Shown here: positions 1 through 5,698 of the stretch, piece by piece
Numbering within the stretch: position 1 is the first letter of the stretch
Layout of the letters: the number at the start of each line of letters is the position of its first letter
Assembly (NCBI GenBank): GCA_018333845.1
Contig: JAGXSK010000158.1
Coordinates: 1-8,857, forward strand
Reading direction: 5' to 3'
DNA length: 8,857 nt
From: Clostridia bacterium
Lineage (GTDB): Bacteria > Bacillota > DSM-16504 > Desulfitibacterales > Desulfitibacteraceae
Made by a program: the position numbers and the translations under genes
The notes under the pieces: model-generated
The model's database searches: none
What the model was told of the DNA's origin: nothing
The model's input: only the letters and a program-made list of their open reading frames with translations

Positions 1-1044
1 ATTGGAAACAAAGTTTATTAAAATATTGTCATTTCTAAATAAACCACTGCGAGCCTTCTCTTCCCACAGCTGGATTTCCTTCTCAGTCATCTGCTCTTTC
101 TGCTCATCACTAAGTGGCGGAAAGGCCCTATAGGTCCTTTCTGACAATTTTTTGTTTACATCTTCAATAATTTCATTAAATTTTTCAACAAAGTCTTTAA
201 TTTGATTGAAAACTCCTTCCATATTGCCTGATACTCTAACACTAGCTGCTCCCTGAGCAAGGAGATTGAAGTTAATTCCTGTAATTGTAAAGGTATTGGA
301 GGATTGGGTTAAGGGAGTTCCATTAAATGTAAAGGCTGCATCCTGGCCCTGGACAGATTCGCTAGTGTTAAAGAGCAGAGCACCAGCCAGAAATCCGAAG
401 GGATTACCTGTTCCGTCTTCCACCAGGTTTTCCCCTGCCAATATATCCTGCAGTTCTATTTTCTGAGCTGCTCCAGTTTGTCTGCTCATTAGGAAAACCC
501 GGTTAAGGTTGGCATCATAATTTGCCCCCACACCAAAATTTCTTTTGTTTATTTCATTAATAACATCATGAATAGTTGCCTGATTAACATTAAAGGTAAA
601 TGTCTCTGTCCTTTGCCCATCACCTATGGAAAAGGAAATAAGATTTTTATCCTCAGATGAATTGAGATTAAACTGCTGGGCCAAAAAACTTGCACCTGGG
701 TTATGTGGATTAATTGTTCCACTTGTCTTGAAGGCACCTTTTGCCAGTTGGGCAACTTCCATGGTATAGATACCATCATTTGCTGCACCTGCAATACTTG
801 CATTCACTGCGCCAGGGTTTGATGATACAGCATTTTTAACATTAAAGGTAGACTGAAGTTTAAAATTAAACATCTGATTTCTAAAACTAAATAGCTTTCT
901 ATTTAAAGCTCTAGAGTCTTCCTGCTTCCACTCAAGGAGGGTTTTTTGCCGCAAGAGCCTTTCCATGGGCATTCTTTCTGCACGCATGAGATCCTTCACC
1001 ATCTGGTCAATATCCATCCCTGAAGCAAGTCCGCCAATTCGCAT
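1..1044 (-). CDS. fliD: FliD, flagellar filament cap protein (N-terminal 348 residues; 3' end beyond window)
   Basis: FliD (HAP2) forms the cap at the filament tip under which exported flagellin subunits fold. An open frame runs without a stop from an ATG at 1044 to the left edge. The protein starts MRIGGLASGMDIDQMVKDLM, the classic FliD N-terminus, followed by a helical heptad-rich segment (about residues 15-55, with ERMPMERL) for the D0/D1 coiled coil. Residues about 289-348 carry the Bacillus/Clostridia FliD signature, a KLSERTYRAF-PPLSDEQK stretch and then EKARSGLFRND. The C-terminal coiled-coil half is missing because the window ends. The start is fixed by the conserved N-terminus and by a purine-rich GAGGGGAGTG site just upstream. 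It lies 20 nt after flaG and is the last visible gene of the operon. fliS may follow outside the window, but that cannot be seen. Identification is secure. Confidence 0.96.
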   Translation of the reverse strand, partial: MRIGGLASGMDIDQMVKDLMRAERMPMERLLRQKTLLEWKQEDSRALNRKLFSFRNQMFNFKLQSTFNVKNAVSSNPGAVNASIAGAANDGIYTMEVAQLAKGAFKTSGTINPHNPGASFLAQQFNLNSSEDKNLISFSIGDGQRTETFTFNVNQATIHDVINEINKRNFGVGANYDANLNRVFLMSRQTGAAQKIELQDILAGENLVEDGTGNPFGFLAGALLFNTSESVQGQDAAFTFNGTPLTQSSNTFTITGINFNLLAQGAASVRVSGNMEGVFNQIKDFVEKFNEIIEDVNKKLSERTYRAFPPLSDEQKEQMTEKEIQLWEEKARSGLFRNDNILINFVSN

Positions 1045-1064
1045 AAACCTATCACTCCCCTCTT

Positions 1065-1448
1065 TTATGCCTTGTCATCAACAATAATGCCTGCTGCTTC
1101 CCACATATAGGCTACTAGATCTAATATCTTTTCAGGTGGTATTTCTCTGATTATTTCATCTGTTGCCCTATCAAAGACCTTTACCATGATTTCCTTGGTT
1201 TTCTCGTGGATTGAAAATTCTAGTCTGGTATATTTACTCACATAGGACTTATTTGCCAGTTCAATAGCTTTAATAACTTGCTGTTCAAGATTTTCCCTGT
1301 CAGTATTGCCCTGCCCTCCATACTCCATAGAGGATCTCTTTGCCATATCGCTACTGGAAGCATCCTTGTTTCTGTGGACACTGGCCGCTGTTGGATGTAG
1401 GGCTTTTACAGGCCTTATATTTGGATCTGTAAATGTTGATATTTTCAA
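1065..1448 (-). CDS. flaG: FlaG family flagellar protein
   Basis: FlaG is a small protein linked in several bacteria to filament length. Its biochemical role is poorly defined. The conserved core is at residues about 74-127: RLEFSIHEKTKEIMVKVFD, then DEIIREIPPEKILDL, and a GIIVDDKA end. The 73 residues before it are variable and polar, as usual in the family; 127 aa is slightly longer than the roughly 110 aa of Bacillus subtilis FlaG. The first in-frame start after the csrA stop is a TTG at 1448, preceded by a run of six G. csrA and flaG are in the same frame, separated by the csrA TAA plus 15 nt. An ATG overlapping the csrA stop is out of frame by one base, so the true N-terminus is uncertain. 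The position before fliD matches the usual flaG-fliD pairing. Confidence 0.9.
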   Translation of the reverse strand: MKISTFTDPNIRPVKALHPTAASVHRNKDASSSDMAKRSSMEYGGQGNTDRENLEQQVIKAIELANKSYVSKYTRLEFSIHEKTKEIMVKVFDRATDEIIREIPPEKILDLVAYMWEAAGIIVDDKA

Positions 1449-1466
1449 TGCACCAACCCCCCATTA
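1449..1466 (-). promoter_or_regulatory. csrA-flaG junction with G6 tract and competing start codons
   Basis: On the minus strand the csrA stop reads TAATGGGGGG and is followed by TTGGTGCA and the TTG proposed for flaG. The six G (1457-1462) are the only candidate ribosome binding site, about 8 nt before the TTG. The ATG inside TAATG (1464-1462) would give classic stop-start coupling, but it is in the wrong frame for flaG. Removing a single G would put this ATG in frame (M-G-V-G-A-L-K-I-S). That the tract decides the start is inference. Confidence 0.5.
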
Positions 1467-1691
1467 TTTAGAAACTTTAAAAACAGTAAAATCTATATCT
1501 GCCTGGGAAGCACTTCCTGCCAACTGATTTTCTTTCTTAACTGCTTCTATAAGCTCTTCCCTGAATATGCCTGTTTTCCTGGGAGCTTTGATCCCAAACT
1601 TTACCCTGTTCCCTTCTATTCCCAAGACAACTATTTTAATATCTCCATCAATTATGATACCTTCATTTACCTTCCTTGTGATTATCAGCAT
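1464..1691 (-). CDS. csrA: CsrA, carbon storage / translational regulator
   Basis: CsrA is a homodimeric RNA-binding protein that usually represses translation by covering GGA-containing sites at ribosome binding sites. In Bacillus subtilis its target is the flagellin mRNA hag. At 75 aa it is normal in size for a Gram-positive CsrA. The N-terminus LIITRKVNEG, the LGIEGNRVKFGIKAPR block and REEL are all present. The RNA-binding arginines R6 and R44 are kept. N55, which I recall as important for FliW binding in Bacillus, is also present. Less usual are T40 and F43, where a V/I-type residue and histidine are common (APK-x-V-x-I-H-R-E-E). The gene starts 2 nt after the fliW stop (TAATTATG) with no good Shine-Dalgarno at normal spacing, so translation is probably coupled to fliW. 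Pairing with fliW supports the flagellar homeostasis role. Confidence 0.96.
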   Translation of the reverse strand: MLIITRKVNEGIIIDGDIKIVVLGIEGNRVKFGIKAPRKTGIFREELIEAVKKENQLAGSASQADIDFTVFKVSK

Positions 1692-1693
1692 AA

Positions 1694-2149
1694 TTATTCA
1701 CTGCTAGCCTTTAGTTCTTCTTTTGGTGTAAATAAAGGGTATTTTATATAACTTGGCATCCCATCTAGAACAACTTGCTTTGCTTTTTTCTTTTTAAGGT
1801 TTATGATAACTGGTGCCAAGAGGTTGGTAGTAGCCTTTTTAAAGCCTTCCTTTGGTACGGTAACTATAGTATGCACCAGCACATCCTCCTGTTGTTTTAT
1901 ATCAAGCTCATCCTTTAAGTTTTCATCAATATCAACGTAGAAACCTGGTTGGATTGAAAATGGGTCAATTAGCAAAAAAGATAAATCTGGTTCGTCAATG
2001 GATTGAAGCCAGTTAAAGAATGGATTGTTTTCTACTGGAATAATGATAAACCGTTTATTCTCTTCAAAAGCTAGAATGCCTGTGGAAAAAGCTATTATCT
2101 CTTTATCATCAATATTTATTTCACCAAAACGCCTGGTTTTTACCAGCAT
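1694..2149 (-). CDS. fliW: FliW, flagellar assembly factor and CsrA antagonist
   Basis: FliW binds flagellin in the cytoplasm. When flagellin is secreted, freed FliW binds CsrA and relieves its repression of flagellin translation (known from Bacillus subtilis). The 151-aa length fits the family. Visible family features are FSTGILAFEENKRFIIIP (residues 21-38), PFFNWLQSIDEPDLSF (43-58) with the following DPF, and the C-terminal block TTNLLAPVIINLKKK (107-121) plus KQVVLD. The start is an ATG preceded by GAGGTG at 5-nt spacing. The gene lies 39 nt after flgL and 2 nt before csrA, its functional partner. Bacillus subtilis has yviE between flgL and fliW; it is absent here. The lysine-rich stretch (118-124) is notable but not unusual for the family. 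Confidence 0.96.
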   Translation of the reverse strand: MLVKTRRFGEINIDDKEIIAFSTGILAFEENKRFIIIPVENNPFFNWLQSIDEPDLSFLLIDPFSIQPGFYVDIDENLKDELDIKQQEDVLVHTIVTVPKEGFKKATTNLLAPVIINLKKKKAKQVVLDGMPSYIKYPLFTPKEELKASSE

Positions 2150-2171
2150 ATTAGCACCTCATTTGAGTTTT

Positions 2172-2192
2172 ATAATTACAGATGTATATTAT
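2172..2192 (-). repeat. AT-rich imperfect inverted repeat between flgL and fliW
   Basis: The minus strand reads ATAAT-a-TACA-TC-TGTA-ATTAT, a dyad with one bulged base that begins at the flgL stop codon. It contains only A/T pairs apart from one G-C pair, and no T-run follows, so it is not a convincing terminator. It lies just upstream of the fliW ribosome binding site. It could be a weak RNA hairpin at the gene border or a chance AT palindrome. Confidence 0.3.
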
Positions 2193-3103
2193 TTTAGAAA
2201 GTCCAATAATGTGGGCTGCAATATCTGGGAGCCTGATTTGATGGCTGCATGGTAGGCTGCTTCTTGTACTGAAAAGTCAATCATGGCCCGGGCATAATCC
2301 GTATCTTCCAGCCTGCTGAGGATTCTAGTAAATTCATATTGGGAGTTCAAGCTTCTTTGCAGTGCTGTTTCCATCCTGTTGCTTTTGGCCCCCAGACTAG
2401 CCCTTTCAGAAAGAACACCATCAATTATAGCATCCATTTCACCTAATCGGTTTGAAATTCCAGAGGCATCACCACTTCTCATCATTTGTACCAATTCAAT
2501 TAATGTTTCATAAACCTTGGATTTTATCTCTCCACCTTCTTCATATAACTGAAAAGCATTTTGTGAAGCATTTATGGTCATATTCACCCCTGGTGATACT
2601 TCATATTGAATCTTTGCAAAGTCACCCTTATACTCTATCTCCAGGGTACCGCTATTGTTTTTAAGTTCAAAAGGGGGCTTGGTTGTGTAATTACCCCCAA
2701 AAATATAGGCATCCCCATGGGTATTATTGGCTATCTGTGTAACTTCCTCTATGAGCTGTTTAACCTCATCGGCCAGTGCAGCCATTGCCTTGGTTGTTAA
2801 AGTTCCCCCTGCCCCGTAGACAGCCAGCTCTCTGGCCCGCTGCAGTACATTAGTCAAATTTCCTAATGAATTCTCTGATATTTCCAACCAGCTCATTGCA
2901 TCACGCATATTCTTGTCAAACTGTTCCATTTCATCCAGGGCTGTGCGTATGGTCATAACCCTGGAAACTACTACTGGATCATCAGATGGACGATTGACCA
3001 TTTTCCCTGAGGCAATTCTATTATGAAGTTTTTCCAAATAAAATTTGTTTCTATCTAGATTTTGCATAAAGTTGGCATGAAGCATTTTATTTGTTATTCT
3101 CAT
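2189..3103 (-). CDS. flgL: FlgL, hook-filament junction protein (HAP3)
   Basis: FlgL is exported through the flagellar type III apparatus and, with FlgK, joins the hook to the filament. The protein has the flagellin-like N-terminal helical domain (residues 1 to about 140), starting MRITNKMLHANFMQNLDRN, with the ASGKMVNRPSDDPV motif at 32-44. A variable middle domain of about 90 residues starts with the FGGNYTTKPPF segment. The C-terminal helix ends DYARAMIDFSVQEAAYHAAI and then a QPTLLDFLK tail, typical of FlgL and distinct from flagellin. At 304 aa it is normal for a Gram-positive FlgL. The ATG is preceded by GGAGG at 7-nt spacing and lies 14 nt after the flgK stop. FlgN, encoded upstream, is its expected export chaperone. 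Confidence 0.97.
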   Translation of the reverse strand: MRITNKMLHANFMQNLDRNKFYLEKLHNRIASGKMVNRPSDDPVVVSRVMTIRTALDEMEQFDKNMRDAMSWLEISENSLGNLTNVLQRARELAVYGAGGTLTTKAMAALADEVKQLIEEVTQIANNTHGDAYIFGGNYTTKPPFELKNNSGTLEIEYKGDFAKIQYEVSPGVNMTINASQNAFQLYEEGGEIKSKVYETLIELVQMMRSGDASGISNRLGEMDAIIDGVLSERASLGAKSNRMETALQRSLNSQYEFTRILSRLEDTDYARAMIDFSVQEAAYHAAIKSGSQILQPTLLDFLK

Positions 3104-3117
3104 ACTTTAACCTCCAA

Positions 3118-4695
3118 TTAGGCTTTAAGGCCATTTACAATTGTTGCAGCAAGTTCATCTAAAACCATGATGTATCTTGAAGCTGCCTGGAAAGCTCTAT
3201 GGTAGGAAATCATATTGGCTGTCTCCTCATCTATGGAAACCCCAGAAACCTGCTCTTTTCTATTGGTTAGTTGATTTACTAGTGTTGTCTGGTTTTGAAT
3301 CATTCTCTCCGCTTCCTTGGTGGCCACTCCCACCTCTGCAACAAAGTTCTGGTAAAAGGTTTCAAATCTTAAATCTCCCACTGTACTGCTAATAAGTTTA
3401 CCATTAGCATCTAAAGTAAACCTTGCATTTCTTAACTGGGCAATGGCAAGAGCATTTTCTCTGTTGCCGGGGTTAAAGGGTTCGCCACTATCCACCTTTC
3501 CTGCTGCAATAAAGCCAACATCCTTTTCAATGTCTGGATTTAAGAAGAGGTATTTTGCAGATAAGTAATCTTCCATTGCTGGATCACTAACATCTATAAC
3601 ATTTCCCAGTTCATCTTTGAAAACAAAGAAAGCAATTCCCGTATCATCTGGAGGCTCTTTTAAGTTTATACCAGATGAATGTATTTCATTTAATATCCTG
3701 GAAATGCCTTCAGCAAAGATGTCAAGCTTATTTTTGTAGTATGCTACCGAAGTACTGTCAGGACTGGTATCGTTGCCTGCCCGCTGAATTCCGAATACTT
3801 CTCCAGTATTAGCAGCTAAGGTATGTGTGTCATTAACACTATCCTGTACTGTAATCGCCAAGCCATTTCTTTCAAATTTTAAATGTCTTGATGCTAGACT
3901 TGGGTCAATTATATTCAAAAGAGCTGGAGCACCATTTATATCGGTTGTTCTAACTCCAACCGTTACCTCACCTGTGGCAATTATCCTGCCTGCCACCAGG
4001 GCTGTTACATCCTTTACTTCAATATCCATTAGCCTGGAGAGTCTATCAAGGAGAAGATCCCGTTTATCCAATAAATCATTGGGGTTGTCCCCGCCTGTTT
4101 TGATAAATTTGATCTGCTCATTAAGGCTGGCTATTTGTCTCAAAAGAGAGTTGGCATCATTGATAGCTATTTCCATTTGTCTATCCAGTCCCTCTTCAAT
4201 TGTCTCAAGCCTTGCATAGCTGTGACGAAAGGCTTCTGCCAGGGCAATCCCAGTTTCCTTTACTGTGGTTCTTACAGGTGAGCTTTCAGGAAACTTGCTG
4301 AGCTCCTGCCAGCTGTTCCAAAATGCACTCATCAAGTTACTAATTCCTGTAGCAGATGGTTCCAGGAATACTGTTTCTATCTGGCTCAAGGTATCATGCC
4401 TGGTTTGCCACTCGTTTAACACGCCAGACTCAGCCCTTATCTGCCAGTCAATAAAATGATCTCTAATCCTTTTTACTTCAGATATTTCAACACCAGTTCC
4501 AAGCTGACCTGCACCCTTCCATCTATTATTTGAAGGTACTGGTATTGCAAAACCTGTTTGCATGTTAGCAACCTGACGTGAGTACCCTGGGGTATTGGCA
4601 TTTGCTATATTATGACCTGTTACGGAGATTGCCGTTTGCTGTGCTCTTAATGCTTTAACACCTATATTAATTCCAAAAAATATTCCTCCAGCCAT
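3118..4695 (-). CDS. flgK: FlgK, hook-filament junction protein (HAP1)
   Basis: FlgK is the first junction protein on the hook, exported before FlgL and FliD. It has the rod/hook family N-terminus with FFGINIGVKALRAQQTAISV and GHNIANANTPGYSRQ (to residue 41). A long helical region (about 90-200) includes the LLDKRDLLLDRLSRLMDIEV stretch. The variable middle carries a DGNGK-like DANGK turn. The C-terminal D0 helix is at 484-525 (SGVSIDEETANMISYHRAFQ and then a LDELAATIVNGL end). At 525 aa it is normal for the family. The start is fixed by a perfect AGGAGG at 6-nt spacing. The first two bases of this site are the last two of the flgN stop codon TAG, so ribosomes ending flgN would sit on the flgK site. 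Upstream flgN encodes its chaperone. Confidence 0.97.
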   Translation of the reverse strand: MAGGIFFGINIGVKALRAQQTAISVTGHNIANANTPGYSRQVANMQTGFAIPVPSNNRWKGAGQLGTGVEISEVKRIRDHFIDWQIRAESGVLNEWQTRHDTLSQIETVFLEPSATGISNLMSAFWNSWQELSKFPESSPVRTTVKETGIALAEAFRHSYARLETIEEGLDRQMEIAINDANSLLRQIASLNEQIKFIKTGGDNPNDLLDKRDLLLDRLSRLMDIEVKDVTALVAGRIIATGEVTVGVRTTDINGAPALLNIIDPSLASRHLKFERNGLAITVQDSVNDTHTLAANTGEVFGIQRAGNDTSPDSTSVAYYKNKLDIFAEGISRILNEIHSSGINLKEPPDDTGIAFFVFKDELGNVIDVSDPAMEDYLSAKYLFLNPDIEKDVGFIAAGKVDSGEPFNPGNRENALAIAQLRNARFTLDANGKLISSTVGDLRFETFYQNFVAEVGVATKEAERMIQNQTTLVNQLTNRKEQVSGVSIDEETANMISYHRAFQAASRYIMVLDELAATIVNGLKA

Positions 4696-4705
4696 GTTGT
4701 GCCTC

Positions 4706-5203
4706 CTAAATGCTTTTATTTAATGAATTAGGTACCTGGGATCGTTCAATTTGACCGGACGCCCCATAGGTCTTTGGGCTTTGTGGTTCTATACAGTCCA
4801 TTATTTTCTGCACATACTTTAATGACTGCTTTAAAAGCAGTCTTGACAGGTCATGGATTTCCTCCAGTTTTTGATGGTTTTCCATGATGCTATCAGAAAG
4901 TGCCTGTAATTCCTTTTTATCTTTTTCTGGAAGAGTTGAAATAATATCCGACATCTTAATTTCATTTTTATTAAGGATTGAACCTACCTCATAAACTAAC
5001 TCTCGACGTTTCTTTTCCTGAAGGGCTAGATTTTTGCCGAGCTTTTCCTGCATGACATTAATATCATTTATATTTTGTATATCATCTATTTCTAAGGCTT
5101 CAACCTGTTTTTCACCAATCTCTACAAGCTCTAGGACTAGCTTGTTTTGCTCTTTTAAACATTCTATAATTTCTTGGATACGGCTGTTTAAATCTACTGC
5201 CAT
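4706..5203 (-). CDS. flgN: FlgN family export chaperone for FlgK and FlgL
   Basis: FlgN is a small cytoplasmic helical chaperone that binds FlgK and FlgL and delivers them to the flagellar export gate. The 165-aa product is almost wholly charged and helical, with heptad-like leucines (residues about 1-130: LKEQNKLVLELVEIGEKQVE, LGKNLALQEKKRRELVYEVG, LLKQSLKYVQKIM) and a polar, probably disordered tail. This matches the FlgN family in size and pattern. Sequence conservation is low in this family, so much of the confidence comes from position between flgM and flgK. The frame opens upstream at 5248 inside flgM, but the ATG at 5203 is preferred: it has a GGGAGTGG site 5 nt upstream and lies 16 nt after the flgM stop. 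The stop codon is part of the flgK Shine-Dalgarno. Confidence 0.88.
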   Translation of the reverse strand: MAVDLNSRIQEIIECLKEQNKLVLELVEIGEKQVEALEIDDIQNINDINVMQEKLGKNLALQEKKRRELVYEVGSILNKNEIKMSDIISTLPEKDKKELQALSDSIMENHQKLEEIHDLSRLLLKQSLKYVQKIMDCIEPQSPKTYGASGQIERSQVPNSLNKSI

Positions 5204-5219
5204 AATTTCCACTCCCAGA

Positions 5220-5495
5220 TTATATATTTTCAAGCATACTCTTTGCAATATCCTCAGAGGTTACTTTGTATTCGCCCTTGTCAATCCTTTGCTTTAATCC
5301 ATCAACCACATCATTTCTAATATCTGGCAAAGAATTGGTTTTCTTAACAAGCTCTTTTATCTTTTTAGCTTCGCTGGAAATCTCTATTTTGTCACCCTGA
5401 ACACCCCTGGAAGTCTTGCTTTCTTTTGCCTGCTTTTGTTGCTGTGACTGGTATAATTGTCCTGGATTTATACTTAAAGGTCTATTTATTTTCAT
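5220..5495 (-). CDS. flgM: FlgM, anti-sigma-28 factor
   Basis: FlgM binds sigma-28 (FliA/SigD) and blocks late flagellar transcription until the hook is complete. The 91-aa protein has a disordered, Gln/Lys-rich N-terminal part (residues 1-34, YQSQQQKQAKESK). The sigma-binding domain follows at 35-91: DKIEISSEAKKIKEL, then RNDVVDGLKQRIDKGEYKV and a final EDIAKSMLENI helix. The DKIEIS...A and LK-RI-x-x-G-x-Y-K-V pattern is diagnostic. The ATG is preceded by AGGTGG at 7-nt spacing. It is the first gene of the operon, about 73 nt downstream of a sigma-28 promoter, so sigma-28 would drive its own inhibitor together with the late export substrates, the usual negative feedback loop. Confidence 0.95.
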   Translation of the reverse strand: MKINRPLSINPGQLYQSQQQKQAKESKTSRGVQGDKIEISSEAKKIKELVKKTNSLPDIRNDVVDGLKQRIDKGEYKVTSEDIAKSMLENI

Positions 5496-5505
5496 AAGTT
5501 CACCA

Positions 5506-5547
5506 CCTAACCGTTATTAGGGTTTTACTTGTTAAAAACACTACCCT
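5506..5547 (-). promoter_or_regulatory. Possible alternative hairpins in the flgM leader
   Basis: On the minus strand CCTAA-TAACGG-TTAGG (5521-5506) can pair as a 5-bp stem whose 3' arm contains the AGG of the flgM ribosome binding site. An upstream AGGGT (5547-5543) can instead pair with ACCCT (5523-5519), which overlaps the first arm, so the two stems exclude each other. Both are short and AT-rich surroundings weaken them. A regulatory role is speculation. Confidence 0.3.
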
Positions 5548-5574
5548 TTTATTTAAAAAGAAATGTTATTACTA

Positions 5575-5601
5575 CTATCGGCAAGTTTTCAAAAAACTTT
5601 A
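5575..5601 (-). promoter_or_regulatory. Sigma-28 (SigD/FliA) promoter of the flgM operon
   Basis: On the minus strand TAAAGTTT (5601-5594), an 11-nt spacer, and GCCGATAG (5582-5575) match the sigma-28 consensus TAAAGTTT-N11-GCCGATAA at every position except the last. The transcription start is expected near 5568, giving a leader of about 73 nt before flgM. It lies just downstream of the cheB terminator, so it would drive flgM through fliD as a class III operon. This is the strongest promoter call in the window. Confidence 0.93.
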
Positions 5602-5614
5602 GTTTCTAAAGAAA
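5583..5614. repeat. Overlapping AT-rich dyads spanning the sigma-28 promoter -35 region
   Basis: Three perfect inverted repeats overlap. AAGTTTT-CAA-AAAACTT (5583-5599, 7-3-7) fills the promoter spacer and part of the -35 box. AAACT-TT-AGTTT (5594-5605, 5-2-5) covers the -35 box. TTTCT-AA-AGAAA (5603-5614, 5-2-5) lies just upstream. They are poor in G/C and may be chance, but their alignment on the promoter would suit an operator. Confidence 0.4.
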
Positions 5615-5628
5615 AAGCAGGGAACAAT

Positions 5629-5650
5629 AAAAAAGAGAGGATTTCCTCTC
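5629..5650 (-). terminator. Rho-independent terminator after cheB
   Basis: On the minus strand GAGAGG-AAAT-CCTCTC is followed directly by TTTTTT. The stem is 6 bp (7 if the A-T at the loop base pairs), with a 4-nt loop. It lies about 43 nt after the cheB stop and just before the flgM-operon promoter, so it separates the cheA-cheB transcript from the flgM operon. On the plus strand no T-run follows the hairpin, so it works in one direction only. Confidence 0.9.
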
Positions 5651-5668
5651 CAAGTTAAAAATTAAAGT

Positions 5669-5698
5669 CAGGTTTTAATTCATTATAACAGGTTTAAT
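5669..5698 (-). promoter_or_regulatory. Possible extended -10 promoter between two direct repeats
   Basis: The minus strand reads TGTTATAATG (5690-5681), a perfect extended -10 (TG-N-TATAAT), just after the cheB stop codon. No good TTGACA-like -35 is seen 16-18 nt upstream. The box lies between two near-identical repeats, ATTAAACCTG (5698-5689) and ATTAAAACCTG (5679-5669), about 20 bp apart; the first includes the cheB stop. A transcript starting near 5675 would meet the terminator after about 25-45 nt. Confidence 0.35.

Noticed and set aside
266..466. 66-codon plus-strand open frame
   Set aside because: It lies antisense to fliD, whose minus-strand frame is open across the whole stretch and carries clear FliD motifs.
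2760..2785. GCCGAT inside flgL as a second sigma-28 -10 box
   Set aside because: No TAAA occurs at 15-nt spacing upstream, and the bases encode conserved FlgL residues.
3827..4219. 130-codon plus-strand open frame
   Set aside because: It is antisense to flgK with a composition typical of a shadow frame (rich in S, L, I) and no family features.
5204..5248. Upstream start for flgN inside flgM (15 more residues)
   Set aside because: It would overlap flgM by 29 bases. The ATG at 5203 has a good GGGAGTGG site and normal spacing to flgM.
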